A stretch of DNA of 64,000 nucleotides from Filosporella fistucella (lineage: Eukaryota; Ascomycota; Leotiomycetes; Helotiales): the NCBI GenBank assembly GCA_030077755.1, contig JAQJZZ010000017.1, positions 1 to 64,000 of the forward strand. The letters are read 5' to 3'. Shown here in pieces: positions 1-12,450 of the stretch. The position numbers and the translations under genes are program-made. Every line of letters begins with the position of its first letter. Within the stretch, counting starts at the first letter, position 1. The notes below the pieces were generated by a model. It was not told where the DNA came from, did not search any database, and worked only from the letters and a program-made list of their open reading frames with translations.

Positions 1-106
1 CCCAACCCTAACCCTAACCCTAACCCTAACCCTAACCCTAACCCTAACCCTAACCCTAACCCTGACCCTGACCCTAACCCTAACCCTAACCCTAACCCTA
101 ACCCTA
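1..106. repeat. Telomere, (CCCTAA)n
   Basis: About seventeen tandem CCCTAA units read inward from base 1. Two adjacent units near 62-73 carry a CCCTGA variant. The C-rich strand reading 5' to 3' into the window places the chromosome end at the left edge. The array runs directly into the 512-bp subtelomeric repeat without a spacer. Confidence 0.98.
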
Positions 107-615
107 TGGCACTAACCGTGGCAGTGGCAATAATAAATCCTAAGGAATATATTAGCACTAGCATTGGTTAATATATTCTTATACTTCTTTCCGAATAGTT
201 TTCCCTAAGTGATATTTTCGAAGAAGATGCAAAGGGAGGGTCTTAGGCTCAATTGCATAATTATAGTGGTTTATGATATAAATAAGTACGTGGAACTCTG
301 CATTTATTATAAAGACCGCTTAAAGGGGCAGTGGCACTAGTAGTAATATTATAAATAAATCGAATTAAGATTTAGACTTAAATAAGAAGAAAGGTTATTA
401 AAATGATATATATCTCCTTAAACGTATGTTAACTATTTAAACCCTTTTTTTTCTGCCCGGATTTTGGCCCGTGCCACTGCCACCGCCTTCCTAACTAAGA
501 ACTCCATTATACGTCGCGATATATAATGGAGATAGGGGTGGCACGGGCCATATTGCTTATGTCAGCCCACCAAAAAAAACTCCATCGTACATATGATGGA
601 GGAGGAATATAATTA
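103..615. repeat. Telomere-adjacent subtelomeric repeat, copy 1
   Basis: This block abuts the telomere and is repeated in the same orientation at 16565-17076 with mostly transition differences. It contains a perfect 12-bp inverted repeat (466-477 GGCCCGTGCCAC with 538-549) that encloses a hairpin at about 511-531, and a second palindrome at about 580-601 (CTCCAT..ATGGAG). No coding frame is supportable. It also has several short GGCAGTGGCA-type motifs. Its position suggests a standard chromosome-end element. Confidence 0.9.
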
Positions 616-2825
616 GGGATACTTATTACTTTAATGCGTTTTTATGGTTAATTGCTTTTAATATATTTAAATAACGCTCTAAAATTCGATTTTATACACG
701 TAATAACCGCTTTAATTATAGCTCCTCTAGGTTAGGCATATAGGTATAATGGAATATTTAAACTAAATTATACTTAAATTAGCTTAATACCTTATTTTAC
801 TTAATATATTATAACCATGAATTTATTTTAATAATAGGTACCTCTTTTAATATTTATAATCGCCGCTCTTAAGCCTTGCCCTTTTATTTTTTAATATCTT
901 AGATAATTTAATTATTTATATTATCCTAATCGCTTTTATTATTCTTATTATTATTATTACTATTATTTAAATTATCGGTTTCTTTTCCCATATTACGTAT
1001 TATAACCCGACGTGTTTAGCGCTCTTATTCTTAACCTTTGGCCTTATTAATAACCTAATATTAGGCTTTCTTTTTATTAAACCATAATTATAACTTTATA
1101 ATCTGGAATAAATCTTTATTTATAACCCGTCTTTTACCATGCTCTTTATTCTTATGCTTTTTTATTATTTCCCTATTTTAGCTCTTAAATAGATACTCTT
1201 AATATTATAACCTATTTATAACCGGAATAATAGGCTAGGGTGCTAAATTCTCCTTTAATAATAAGATTATAATATAATTATATATAAATGAAAACTCTTA
1301 TATATATTCTTTAACTTGCTTTTATAATTTAATATTAGTCTTATATTAGTCCTATAAATATTAAATAATAGCGGTTAGGGTAATAGCGAATTTGCATGAA
1401 ATATAAATTAATATATTAAATTCCATATTTAATGCGATTAAATAGGCTAATACTTGAGGGATAGGTTAGGCCATGGTTTTATTTTATTATATATAATTTA
1501 TAAATAAATTGGATAGCTATATAGGCTGGATTTATGGGATTAGGGTTAATTAGACTATATTATACTTTAATTAGGTGCTTATATAGATTATACCTTAATT
1601 TTATTATATAAAAAAAACCTAATTATATTATAATCTTTAAAAACTAGAGTTAGGCTAATGCTTATATAATAATTTTAAATAAGGAATAAGTATATTATAA
1701 ATACATTTTAATTATAATATTATTAAATATAAAGAATATTATTTAAAATTAAGCATAAAGCTCTTATTTAATAGCAAAAGTGCTAATCTTATATAAAATC
1801 TTTATTCCTTAATAAATTATTTAAATTAATATAAATTAATTAAATTAAGAACTAATTCCCTTAATTTATTTAATTCTCTTAATTTAATTATATAATATTT
1901 GCCTTATAATTCTTTAACCATAATTCCCTATATAGCTTAACCGGTTTATTAAGCCTTAGGCCATAATTATAATTATAACCGTAATAGATTTATATATAGG
2001 ATTTCCTCCTTATAAACCTAGGACTTTCTTATTTCTTAAGCAAAACTTTATTAAGAATAATTATTAAAAGGGTTTTTAATTTATAAAGGATTAAAATATA
2101 AAAAAAAAAAATTTAAAATAATTAAGAAAAGATTATTCTTAAAGAAAAATATATATATTAAAGTTAAGACTTTATAATTTTAAATTATATATTTTATTAA
2201 TAAATAATTTTTTTGCTTTAATATTTATTTTATATATAATATAGCTTAAATATAATTTTTTTTTTTTTTTTTTTTTAAATATTATCCCTATTATTTTAAT
2301 TATTATATTATTTATTATATATTTAAATAATATACTTCTTATTATTTTATAATATAAGATTAATATTTTAATTATTATATAAAAGCTTTATATTTAACTT
2401 TAAATAATATTTTTTATATTTAATAATATTATAAATTAAAATCTTTTTATAATATATTTATTTCTTATTTAAAATTATTATATAAATATTAATTTATATA
2501 ATAATTATTATACTTTTGTTTTTAAGATTTATTAATAATTTTAAGTATTTTAATTTTAATATAATTATATTAAATATATAAAATAATTTAAAAAAGTTTT
2601 ATATATAAGCTCTTATAATTAAATTTATATAGAAAATCTTATAAAAAATAATTATTAATTTTAATTTTAAATACTTTATAAATTATAAAATAAAAATTTT
2701 ATTAATTATAAGTGCTTATTAAATAATACCCCAAGGATATCCATTCCTGCTATAAACGCCCCTGAAAAATAATTGACAAGTGATAAAAAAGATTATAAAG
2801 TAATATTTACTTAATTCTTAATCTT
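616..2825. other. AT-rich, RIP-like subtelomeric sequence without readable genes
   Basis: Very AT- and TA-rich sequence dense in stops in all frames, with A and T homopolymers (around 2100 and 2258). I can identify no gene. Two stretches are homologous to other parts of the window: about 1655-1735 resembles 36905-36975, and 2009-2066 resembles 22962-23019. Both comparisons show mainly C-to-T or G-to-A differences, which fits decayed repeats. Confidence 0.6.
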
Positions 2826-4575
2826 ATTTGCCCTAAATACGATTGCTGGCTTATCCTTTAGCCACCCGCAGTCGATTCACTAGCGAATAGGAATAGAATT
2901 AGTCCTTACCATCTTTAGACTCTTTATCCGCATTATAATCGGAAGTCAAGTCCAAGTCCGCCACCTCGGCCGATAATAGCTTAATCAAGTCTAGCTAATC
3001 GTCCTCAATCTTGCTAATATTGACTTCCGTGATAAGTCTATTTAAACTAGCACCAAGAGCTTATATAGCTTTATAAAGATGGCGCTTACGGCCACGAGAG
3101 AGTTCGGCTCGGCTATAATTGCTTAGCTATCCGCCGTTAAATAAGGAGCGGCTAGATTACTTACCTAAGCATAGCTAGGAGGGATTTCTAGATAGTGAAA
3201 AGGTGATTAGATATCTTATTAATAGCTTAACCGATACTCTCCACCTTCTCTTCCATGCTTAACTAACCACGATTTATTAAGTGTTTAATGGCGGAGATCT
3301 TCTTAATAGCAAACGCATCTTTAGCTTTTTGCTTCTTAATTAGGGTTAAAACGAAATTACCTCGATTTTAAATAAGTAGCTATTAGTATGCAAGTGGTAA
3401 GAAAAATTCTTTATAATAATACTCACGCGGAGACCTTATAAGAGCTGGGCATAATCTTTTACCTTTACGACCAATTCTTAGAAAATGGCATATTGGTTTA
3501 CCGTTATCTTACTAGGCGCCTTTATAGACTCGGCCATTATAATCTTATTCCATTGGGCAGCGACGGCGATAACCTTCTTGGCTTGCGAATAATTTGCTTC
3601 GGGGATCTATTGAATAGTTAGCGAATAGCCATAAAGTTATAAGTTGGTTAAGCTCACCTTATAATAGAACTGGCCCTTGCCCAGGCCAATGTAGCATCCG
3701 CATTATATACCACTAACACCAAAAGAAGCATGCTTTATGCAACTATTCAATATTTATTAGGCGCTAAATTACTATAAATATAGGGTAAAAACACTTATAA
3801 AAAGACCTTATTAAAGTTATTAATGCCTCGGCCAAGCGTTTGGGAAGAACTCAGTTACGACATCGCAAGCACATATTAATAGCAGGCATTCTTTAACAAA
3901 TCGCCTTTAGCATGAATTTTATTAAAAATATACTTGGGACCCGTGGTAACCTAGATAGCTAGGGATTAGCTAGCGGTTCGCGAGCGAATAACCAGCGATA
4001 AGATACGTATAGTTAAGCTAAGCGGGAAGGGAATATAACGGATAGGCTAGGTGTTTCTAGCCGGTCGGGGAACTTGTAAGCGCTTAATAGTGACGAGTTA
4101 GGGAGGGGCAAGAAGGGGAACTATACCCTTCTTATTAGTCGACTAGGAGGCGGAAGGAGCGGGAGCAGACGATAATGCAAAACTCATAATGGAGGGAATA
4201 ATGGGTGAAGCGAGTGCGATAGAGGCTTAAGTGAATAGTAAAGGGTTAGATACTAGGTGGCTATTAGCTATAAAGATTATAGGGAATAACATGCTCATAA
4301 TAGTCTACTCACCATTTATTCGGTAGCTATTAGCTTAAGACAAGTATTAGAGAAAATGTTAGAGGGCAATAACCCTAAGGCCTAGTCTTGGTTGCTTAAG
4401 CGAATAGCTATCGACTAGGTGAAAGGTAGGGTAGAGCGGATAAATATTAAATAGGTGTCAAATAGGAGGTGGATTCACTAAGAAGAAGAATTATAGAAAA
4501 GGATAAGACAAGTTATGAGAAAGGGAATGAGGGAGGTTTATATAATTAGTTATACCCTTATTATAACTTGGGTTT
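2826..4575 (-). repeat. Repeat family A, copy 1, with decayed ORF
   Basis: The left end (from about 2830: CCCTAAATA..GCTGGCTTA.CC, then CGATTC.CTAGCGAATAGGA) and the internal sequence match the copy at 5166-6815 in the same orientation. On the minus strand a decayed reading frame can be followed from an ATG at 4187. It includes a stretch at about 3945-3890 reading GPKY.FNKIHAKGDLL, which aligns with GPAY.SNQIHANGVLI in the other copy. Stops interrupt it in places where CAA/CAG would fit. I do not recognise the protein family. Copy 1 and copy 2 are diverged, so they are not a recent tandem duplication. Confidence 0.6.
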
Positions 4576-5165
4576 ATCCTAAGCGTTAATTTACTTTGTG
4601 AAAATATATAATAAGTTTGACTTTAATAGTAAAGGATTTGAATCTAAGTATTAAGTGAGTGACTTGTTATATAGTATAATTTTATATATAAATAGAAGTA
4701 TATTAATTATCCGAGTATTTTATGGATTCATATCCACTCAAATAAATTATACTTACCCCGCTTTAAGGTAATAAGGAAATATAGCATTTAATTGGGTTAC
4801 TTTTTGCTTTTAAAGTAATAGCTGTGGGCGCCCGTGTTTGCCTATAGCCTCGTTTGAGATTTTGTTTACTTGAAAGAAAATATTTAAAATATAGCTAAAA
4901 AGAATGCGATATACCTTTAAAGGTGAATAAATAAGGTTAGGTAAGCTACTTAGCTTATTAATAAATGATACTAGATAAATAGCTATTCGCGACTTATTTA
5001 TTTTCAAACCACAAGTAAAAGAAAAGTTAATTTTAAATTAAAAGTATTAATTCCATAAGGGTATTATCATATTAACGCCTATTATTAGACGCCTATCCGC
5101 CCCTTAAACGCCTCCCATTAAATGGTTAAAAGCAAGCAAGAAAATCTATATATAAGTTTTACTCC
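4576..5165. other. AT-rich spacer between the two family A copies
   Basis: AT-rich sequence with no recognisable gene. A 65-codon minus-strand frame (4810-5007) has no features of a real protein and is not accepted. Confidence 0.5.
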
Positions 5166-6815
5166 CGAATGCCCTAAATATAGCTGCTAGCTTACCCACT
5201 AGCCACCCATAACCGATTCGCTAGCGAATAGGAGCTAAATTAACCCTCTTCCTCCTTAGGCTCATCCTCTTGTTCCTCCGACTCATTATCGGATAGGTTA
5301 AAAAATGCATCTAAATCGAAGAGTAAATAATGAGCTTTTCGGGGTTTAATAGGATTGCCCTAAGCATTAACTTAACCCTTATTAATAGCTGCGTTAATAT
5401 TGTTCACGACGTAACCAATGCTCTATACCGAGTCTATTAAATAATTAATATGAGCCCGGGCCTGAATAAATCGGCTATAAATAGTGAGCAAATAGGAATC
5501 CAATTATGAGTAAATAGAGCACTTACTAAATAAGAAGTTTCACCTCATTAACGACGAATTAAAGGCCCTTTAAAATCTCAATTTAGTTAATTAAGATGTT
5601 ATTAAGCTTCGCATTAACGCTATTATAACGAAGATTAAGGTCCTTATCGAGCTGGGTTAAATGCTACTTAGCAGCAAACTCGGAGTATTTTCGCTTTTTG
5701 GTAGGGGTTTTAGGGAGGGCGATTCCATGCTTCTTTTTAGGCTATTAGTAATTAAATGGTAATCTGATCTAGAGAGAATGGAACTCACTATAGCACCGGT
5801 TTTTATGCATATAAAACTCGTAAAGAGAGCCTTTAATTCTAAAGCAATTTCCTTGTCTGCGTTTCTCTATTCATTAGGCGTAGTGGATTTATAACCTTTT
5901 AAGATATTATTAAACTTGATAGCGGTTTTAACGATCTTAATGGCAAGCGTCCAAAAATCCATGTCTAATACCATAGCGGATTGGCATTTAGTGCCCTTTC
6001 TAAGACCGATATAGCGACCACACTAAGTGCCATTCACGCCGTATTTAGGGCAGATCATATAGCTATTCGGGGGCTATTAGTAAGCAAATCGGCGGTCACT
6101 TAGATCAAGATCACTTATTAAAAGGGCTTAATATGTTTCTTTATACCCCGGCCGAAGACGTTAGAGAGGCTCATATAAGCGAAAGCGCCAATATATTATT
6201 AGTAAGCATTTGCTATTAAGACGCCATTGGCATGGATTTGGTTGGATGCATAAGCGGGGCCGACGATCTAGGTCTTTAGAATCGATTAGCAAGTGAATTA
6301 TAAGGGGGTAGGAGTCGATTAGTATAAAAATACGTACCGAGGGGATGGAAAATGGCTAGTAAGTAAAGATTGAGGATTTATTAAATGGCTTGTCTAATTA
6401 TAAACCTTTCACGGGCTTTTCCGAGTTAAAATCACCCTTGGCGACCTTCGCAATAACACTCTTTTTTCCCTTAGGGGGGGTTGACTTGGGTGGCATAATA
6501 ATACGGTAAGGTAGCGAATAGGTGGTGATTTGGTTCTAAAAAGATGTAAGGTGGGATGTGATTAGAGGGTGACTAGCGTATAGTTAGCCAATAAATAAGT
6601 GGTAAATAAATGACGATTAAAGTGTGAATAGGAGGCGATTCGCTCCCTATTTGCTAGTCCCTAAATCCAACTTCTTATTAGAGAAAGGGTAGAGCGAATA
6701 GGAGTCGAATAGGGAGGCAACTTATCAAAAAAAAAGTTATATTAAAAGAAAAGAAAATCTAAGAGAATAGGAAGAAGGGGGGGTTTATATAGACTAGCTA
6801 GGTCCCTTCCTCTTA
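5166..6815 (-). repeat. Repeat family A, copy 2, with decayed ORF
   Basis: This copy is homologous to 2826-4575. The minus-strand frame starts at an ATG at 6493 (MPPKSTPPKGKKSV), a lysine/proline-rich beginning, and soon meets a TAA where a CAA would restore the frame. Later in-frame stretches include IHANGVLIANAY and a segment with CPKYGVNGT..CGRYIGLRKGTKC (about 6055-5985), whose Cys spacing could bind zinc. A GTACGT site near 6335 looks like an intron donor. No family is recognised. Probably a mobile or multi-copy subtelomeric gene inactivated by RIP. Confidence 0.55.
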
Positions 6816-7189
6816 GGATATGATTTAATTAATTCACTTTTAAAATCAAATTAAAAGTTTATCTTTAAATACGAATTTTTGCAAATAATATATTTTAAAT
6901 AAGACTTTGGCTTTGATTAATTATTTTATATAAGTAAAAAGAGATAAGCTACCCAAAGTTTATTAAATAATATCCTTTTTACTTATGTTTAGCTTGCCTT
7001 TTTTATAGCTTTTAAGTATAAGATTTAAGAAGATAGGCTATTTTGCCTTTAATACTTGATATATACGCGTGCCCGTACTTCCCTATAATTATAATTAAGA
7101 TTCTATTTATTTAAGAGGGAATAAGTAAGGGTTAGACCTAGGATGGAACTCTATATTAAGTTTAATAATAAATAAATAAGCTATAATAA

Positions 7190-10100
7190 GCTAATTTATT
7201 TATAATGAGATAATGCCCATCGGCTATTTACTCATAATCTATCCTATACCAGAAAGAACCAGGAAAGTATACGGGCACAATTATAATATCCCCTTATGCG
7301 CTCCTTTATAATGTTTTAATCGCTTCCTCCTTATCACCCATTTTTTCCCGTGTCTCGGTCCACTAGCGCTCGAGGGTATCTTGGATATTGACCAAGCTAC
7401 TCGTATATGGGATCCCCATAATTTCCTTAGGGCCTATGAGGTATGGCATAATCGGGCCTTTATAGCCGTTTATAGGTCGCTAGTCCGGCATCCATTCATT
7501 AGCCTTAGCCTCTGCTATAAGGTAATAATCTTCGTGTAATCTATATATATCCGGCATCCTTAAGGCAGTCTTTAATAACCATTTAGGGGGAAATGCTTTA
7601 TCGTTAGGCTAGTGGTTTAAAAATGCTAAACGTAAATAATAGACTATGAAACACTAAATAATATTCTTATATCCGCGCTAGATAAACTTGGTAATAGTTA
7701 GCTATAGGAAGATTTAATGGGTTATAATAAAATACCGCTTAATCGATTCTCGAAAATCTTCCATTTGCTCTTTTCCTGAGTAATACTCGAGTAACTCTTT
7801 TGCTTTTCGAGCTAAGACCCGGAATGGTGCTAACTCTTATCCTTTCCGCATTAGACTACTTTCGCCCTCTATATTAGGATCCCATAGATAGCTAGCAATA
7901 GCTTTTATTATCTTTATCTTTATCCGTTAAGGCTCAATAATATGGAGTTTCTCGACCGATTCGGGTCTAAAATGGCTAAGAATAGATTGCTAATAGAGGG
8001 GGATATCTCCTAAAAGAGCCTTCTCCTCGAATTCTGGCCGGATAAGATCCTTCCAATAACGGAAGACTTCCTTATGATAAGCTACTATTAAAATGTGATA
8101 GAGGTACCTTAAAATCCACTTAAGACATATATTATCTAATTAATATAACCATAGCTAAGATAATGCAGCTTTAAGTCGGGCTAGGTCTTCCTTGGCATCC
8201 TTAATAACCTTCCAATTGGCTCGGTATATCTCGCGAAGCATACTATTATTAAAGGCCAGATTTCGAGTAAACTCTAGCAGGAATTAAAACCGATCCTAAT
8301 CTATTTATAAGGGAAACCATGCATACCCGTAGGCTGCCATAGTGTCGCCTAATCCCATATTAATGATTTGCCCTCCGCCTCTCCGTCGCTCAAATTCTAT
8401 CTTTTAGATCTCGGTGCCTATATTTATTAGTCCGGAGTTAAAGGTAAATGGTAAGGCTTAAGTAAGCATACTCATTAACTTGCAGTGCTCGTAATTAATG
8501 CGGCCAGTGATGTCTAGGGTGCGAAGCCATTCTAGAAGAGAAATATACTTATTAATATTAAGATAAAGAAAGCACATATAATCGGGTATAGCTATCTCTC
8601 AAATATATGCCATATCTGCATTTACTCGGTCCCGAATAGTATTCCACTCGTTTATCGTCCGTAAGCGGTCTTTTAATTAATCTATAAATGATAGTGAGAT
8701 GCGATACTCTTCGCGGCAGCTAAATGATAGCCCTTTATTATCCGTTATAGCATTATATAGGAATCCTTTATCTCGTTAATATCCCTTGAGAATTCCCTTA
8801 ATTGCCTTTTCGGATATACCTTTCCCAAGCCGGTATAGGAGCTTCCTAATCTCATTATCCTAACCGACTTGGTTTAAAGATTTATAGGAGAAAGGTTTAT
8901 TTTTGGCTATATTAAAGAATTCCTTAATAGAATTATAACTTTGCGATAAAACCTAGCCAACTAGCCGCTTCTTGCTCAATCTTAACATTTCTAGGGTTAT
9001 ATCACTTATATCTCATAGCATAGCTATAGGATAAAGTCTGGATTTCACTAATCTTTTCCCTTTAGATAATTCTGCCCAACGTGCAAAACTCTCTTAATAA
9101 TAGGTATAGAGTAAATAAGTAATCGGCATCGAGTCGGCTTCGAATATCCCTCCATTTGCGGGCGTATTGAGTTTATAATTTAAGCAGATGGTCTCTTTAT
9201 TAAGATTAATCTAGCACTTGTCTCACTATAAGTAGGTAAAGTCTATAGCATTGGAAAGAGAGGTATTAAACGCTTGCCAGGCTTTGGCGATTATTAATGC
9301 AGAGTACTGGATCTTGGTATTTTTGCTCGAGAAAAAAAGCTAAGCGCCACGGAAAATTTGATTCGGCAAGAGGAGCAATTGCTCCTGGATATCCTGCCAA
9401 ATTATAACGAGCGCCGAAGGGTAAAGAGGATAATATAGGGCAAGTGCGCGGTATTCCGACTCCCCTTTATCATTAAATAATAAAGGTTTAATTCGCTAGT
9501 GGGATAACGCTTGCCGGCGAGCATGTCTCTAAGATAAGGGGTAATGCTATCTATTTAAACCCGAATAGTGACAAAATAGAGCCGGGATTAGGATCGAGTT
9601 AGTCCATAGCTATAATAAACTATGGCCTATACTCTCATCGGTTTTAGGGAAACTGGTTATAAAATTTAATGCGTATATGCGCGGGAAAAACTAGAATATA
9701 CTAATATTATCGTGACTAATCACTCTCCCCTAGTAATAGTGCGGAACTTTATATAATGGCACCTTGCAAGTCCGTTTTATAATTCTTTCGCCCCGAGTTA
9801 TAGTCCTTAGCACGCTTATAAATAACTTGAAATTCGTGTAAAGGTTAGCATTAAACTTTGGGTAAAATGTAATAAGGAGTCCTTATTTGGCAAAGGCCGG
9901 GCTTTGAGTAAACCTAAGAAAGCTATTAATATTAAAGCGAGCCTCGGTCTAATCTATTTAATATTAGGAGTAGCGCAGGCACAAATAAGTTAGGGGCTCT
10001 AATATATCCGGCTCCTCTTTACCATTACTCCCTATATTACTTAATTCCTAATCGCTCCTTATTAGGACCCTAATTTGCGGAGTAATAAAGTGGACTAGGC

Positions 10101-11313
10101 CTTTAAATGTTATTAACCAGCTTCGCGAAATATTCTCGTTATAATCCGAATATATAAGCAGGTTAGCCTTAAATAGCCGTTTAGGCAAATCACATCTTAT
10201 AATTAACATATTATATTCTTAGAGAGTTAAGTATTACTTAGGAGTAAGTAATTTAAAGTCGATTTAATACTTATCCGCGATCTCTTCGTGCTTCTCTATA
10301 AAGCACCCTTAAAAGCGTATTAAGTGGCGAGCAAGCTTAAGCGGGATATCCACCTCGATCTCCTCCGCCTCTTTATCCACCTCGATCTCCTCTGCCTCGC
10401 CGTCCCCCTTAACCTCCTCTAGCTCAGGCCCATTACTCTCTTCGCCCCTTAAATCCATCCTAAGTAGCTGGTCTTTAAGGGCTTATTCTTTATCTTTAAT
10501 GGATCGGGTCTCCTCTTGCTCGCTCCCGGGTGATATATAAGCTAATTCATTATTAGAGCTAATATCCCTAGCGCTTTGCTAGTAATTCGGGCCCGGATCG
10601 GTATCGGGTAGCGAGTAGGCGTATAAATTATTAGAATTCGGTTCGGACTCTATATATGGATAGATAATATCTTTACTCGAGACCGAGTTGCTATTTGATA
10701 GCCCATATATTTGCTCGGAATAATGAGATAATAGAGGGCTACGTGATTATAAGTTATTACTTGGGAGTCGGGGGCTAGAATAGCTTCTACTTGGCTTATT
10801 ATTTTCGCGGATAAAGGGAGGGATAGGCGACTTGGGAGGAAAGTATATTTCTTCGGGCTCTAATAATAAAGCCGGATAAGGAATTATAGGAGGGGGAATT
10901 AAGGTTTACTCAAGGTCTATTTGGTGGTTATTAAGACTCGGATTATTATCTATTTATAACGGCCTAAATGGTGACCCTAACCTTGGTGGACTATAGCGTC
11001 CTATTACTCGAGGGACTTAACTCTATATATTAAGTAAGCTAAATGCCTAAAGATATTAAGGGTATAGGGTATCGCAATTCACCTAGTATTAAGTATTAAG
11101 TACTAGAGGTATGGATTTAGCGCCGCTTGGAAGAGCTATAATAAATGAGGAAGATGCTATTATATTTTGACTTAGTGGCTTAGGGAATATAGTAGGAATA
11201 AAGGAGCTTGGTGAAATAGGCTACTGGCCGCGGTTTGCGATTCTTTATCGCTACCGGTAGGTTCGCTTAATGGCTCGGCGCTTTTTCTCTCGCGGCGATA
11301 GCTTTGGTGGCAT
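7190..11313 (-). pseudogene. Large decayed ORF of unknown family (about 1300 codons)
   Basis: From an ATG at 11313 (MPPKLSPREKKRRAIK) a minus-strand frame can be followed for about 4 kb toward the telomere. It is interrupted mainly by TAA/TAG codons. The N-terminal third is Ser/Pro-rich. A Glu/Lys-rich acidic stretch follows near 10450-10340, with a near-exact duplicated run (EAEEIEVDKEAEEIEVD, about 10400-10350). The rest is mixed and looks globular, with readable islands such as GGIFEADSMPITYLLYTYY (about 9160-9100) and GLGDTMAAYGYAWFPL (about 8355-8300). The frame seems to shift little, suggesting substitution rather than indel decay. I do not recognise the family. The start resembles that of family A (MPPK..), which may be chance. 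Confidence 0.5.
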
Positions 11314-11679
11314 GTTAATTACTAGTAATACGGTAGTAATTCGAGAGGGGCTTGGGGAAGAAATATAGCATAAGTGGTATTTATTTAGGGGAGAAGTAAC
11401 TAATATCGGGATAAGCAGTGGTCGTGGTAGTGAGATTATTTTAAGGTAAATAGGATTAAATATTATGTGATATTATGTATTACTAGATCGGGTAACGCTT
11501 TGCGACTAAGCTTAATATAGTATTGCATAATACCACGTGATAAGCCTAGGTCCTTATCGAAATGAAATTAGAGAAGTTATAATTAAGATAAAGATAAGGA
11601 ATAAAGGGCATGCAATGCGTGATTAATTCCTAGCCTATTTGCATTTGATTAGCACCTGATTTGGCCCTAGATTAATTTA

Positions 11680-11760
11680 TCTCTGCCACGGTCGCCGTCG
11701 AGGATCGCGGGGGCGAGGCGTGGCCGCCTCGCTTAGCCGGCCGCCGCCCGCAACCTGGAC
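11680..11760. repeat. GC-rich core of a dispersed repeat
   Basis: A sharply GC-rich island (GAGGATCGCGGGGGCGAGGC.., then GCTTAGCCGGCCGCCGCCCG) inside otherwise AT-rich sequence. Its parts recur at 36747-36775 (reverse orientation) and at 40768-40812 (same orientation). It directly precedes the degenerate tandem array at 11760-12330. Confidence 0.65.
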
Positions 11761-12330
11761 AATGGCTTTTTCTATTTGCTTTGAGTGTGCTATTAAGTTT
11801 TGGCAATGGCTTTTTTTTGTTTGCTTTAAGTGTGCCATTGGGTTTGGCAGTGGAATTTTCATTGGGTTTTGGCAGTGGAATTTTCATTGAGTTTTGGCAA
11901 TGGGTTTTTCTGTCTGCTTCGAGTGTGCCATTGGGTTTGAGCAGTGGAATTTTTATTGAGTTTTAATAGTGGAATTTTTAATTGTTTACTTCGAGTGTGC
12001 TATTAAGTTTTGGCAGGGGAATTTTCATTAAGTTTTAATAGTGGAATTTTCAATTATTTACTTTAAGTTTTAGCGGTGGTTTTTGGTAATAGAATTTTCT
12101 ATTTGCCTTAAGTGTGCCGATAGGTTTTAAAAGTGGAATTTTCCACTATTTGCTTTAAGTTTTAGCAATGAAATTTTCAATTATCTATTTTCTATTTACT
12201 TTAAGTATATTAAAGGTTTTTAATAGTGGCTATTTTCTATTAGCTTCGAGTATGCCAAAGGTTTTTGGGAGTGGCTTTTTGCAATTATATATTCTAAGTA
12301 TGCCAAAAGACTCTTAATATCTAAAATTTC
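11760..12330. repeat. Degenerate tandem repeat (roughly 40-45 bp units)
   Basis: Repeated variants of GAGTGTGCCATTGGGTTT followed by GGCAGTGGAATTTT and a (C/T)TGTTTGCTTT-like segment. Instances of the GTGTGCCA-type block occur near 11787, 11828, 11921, 11993, 12111, 12207, 12251 and 12297. Units decay toward the right edge. Open frames across it on both strands are by-products of the repeat and are not genes. Confidence 0.8.
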
Positions 12331-12450
12331 TTAAAGCCACTACTAAAAAATAAAAGTTTAAAAAGGTTACTCTCAAAAATTAATATTTATTAAAGCTACT
12401 CCTAAGGATTAAACGTTTACTATTATTAAAGCTTCTTATTATAAATCTCG
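12331..12450. other. AT-rich spacer
   Basis: Short AT-rich stretch between the degenerate array and the likely 3' end of the decayed helicase. Nothing recognised. Confidence 0.4.

Noticed and set aside
11672..11966. Overlapping frames on both strands through the tandem repeat
   Set aside because: They are by-products of a degenerate repeat with low complexity translation.
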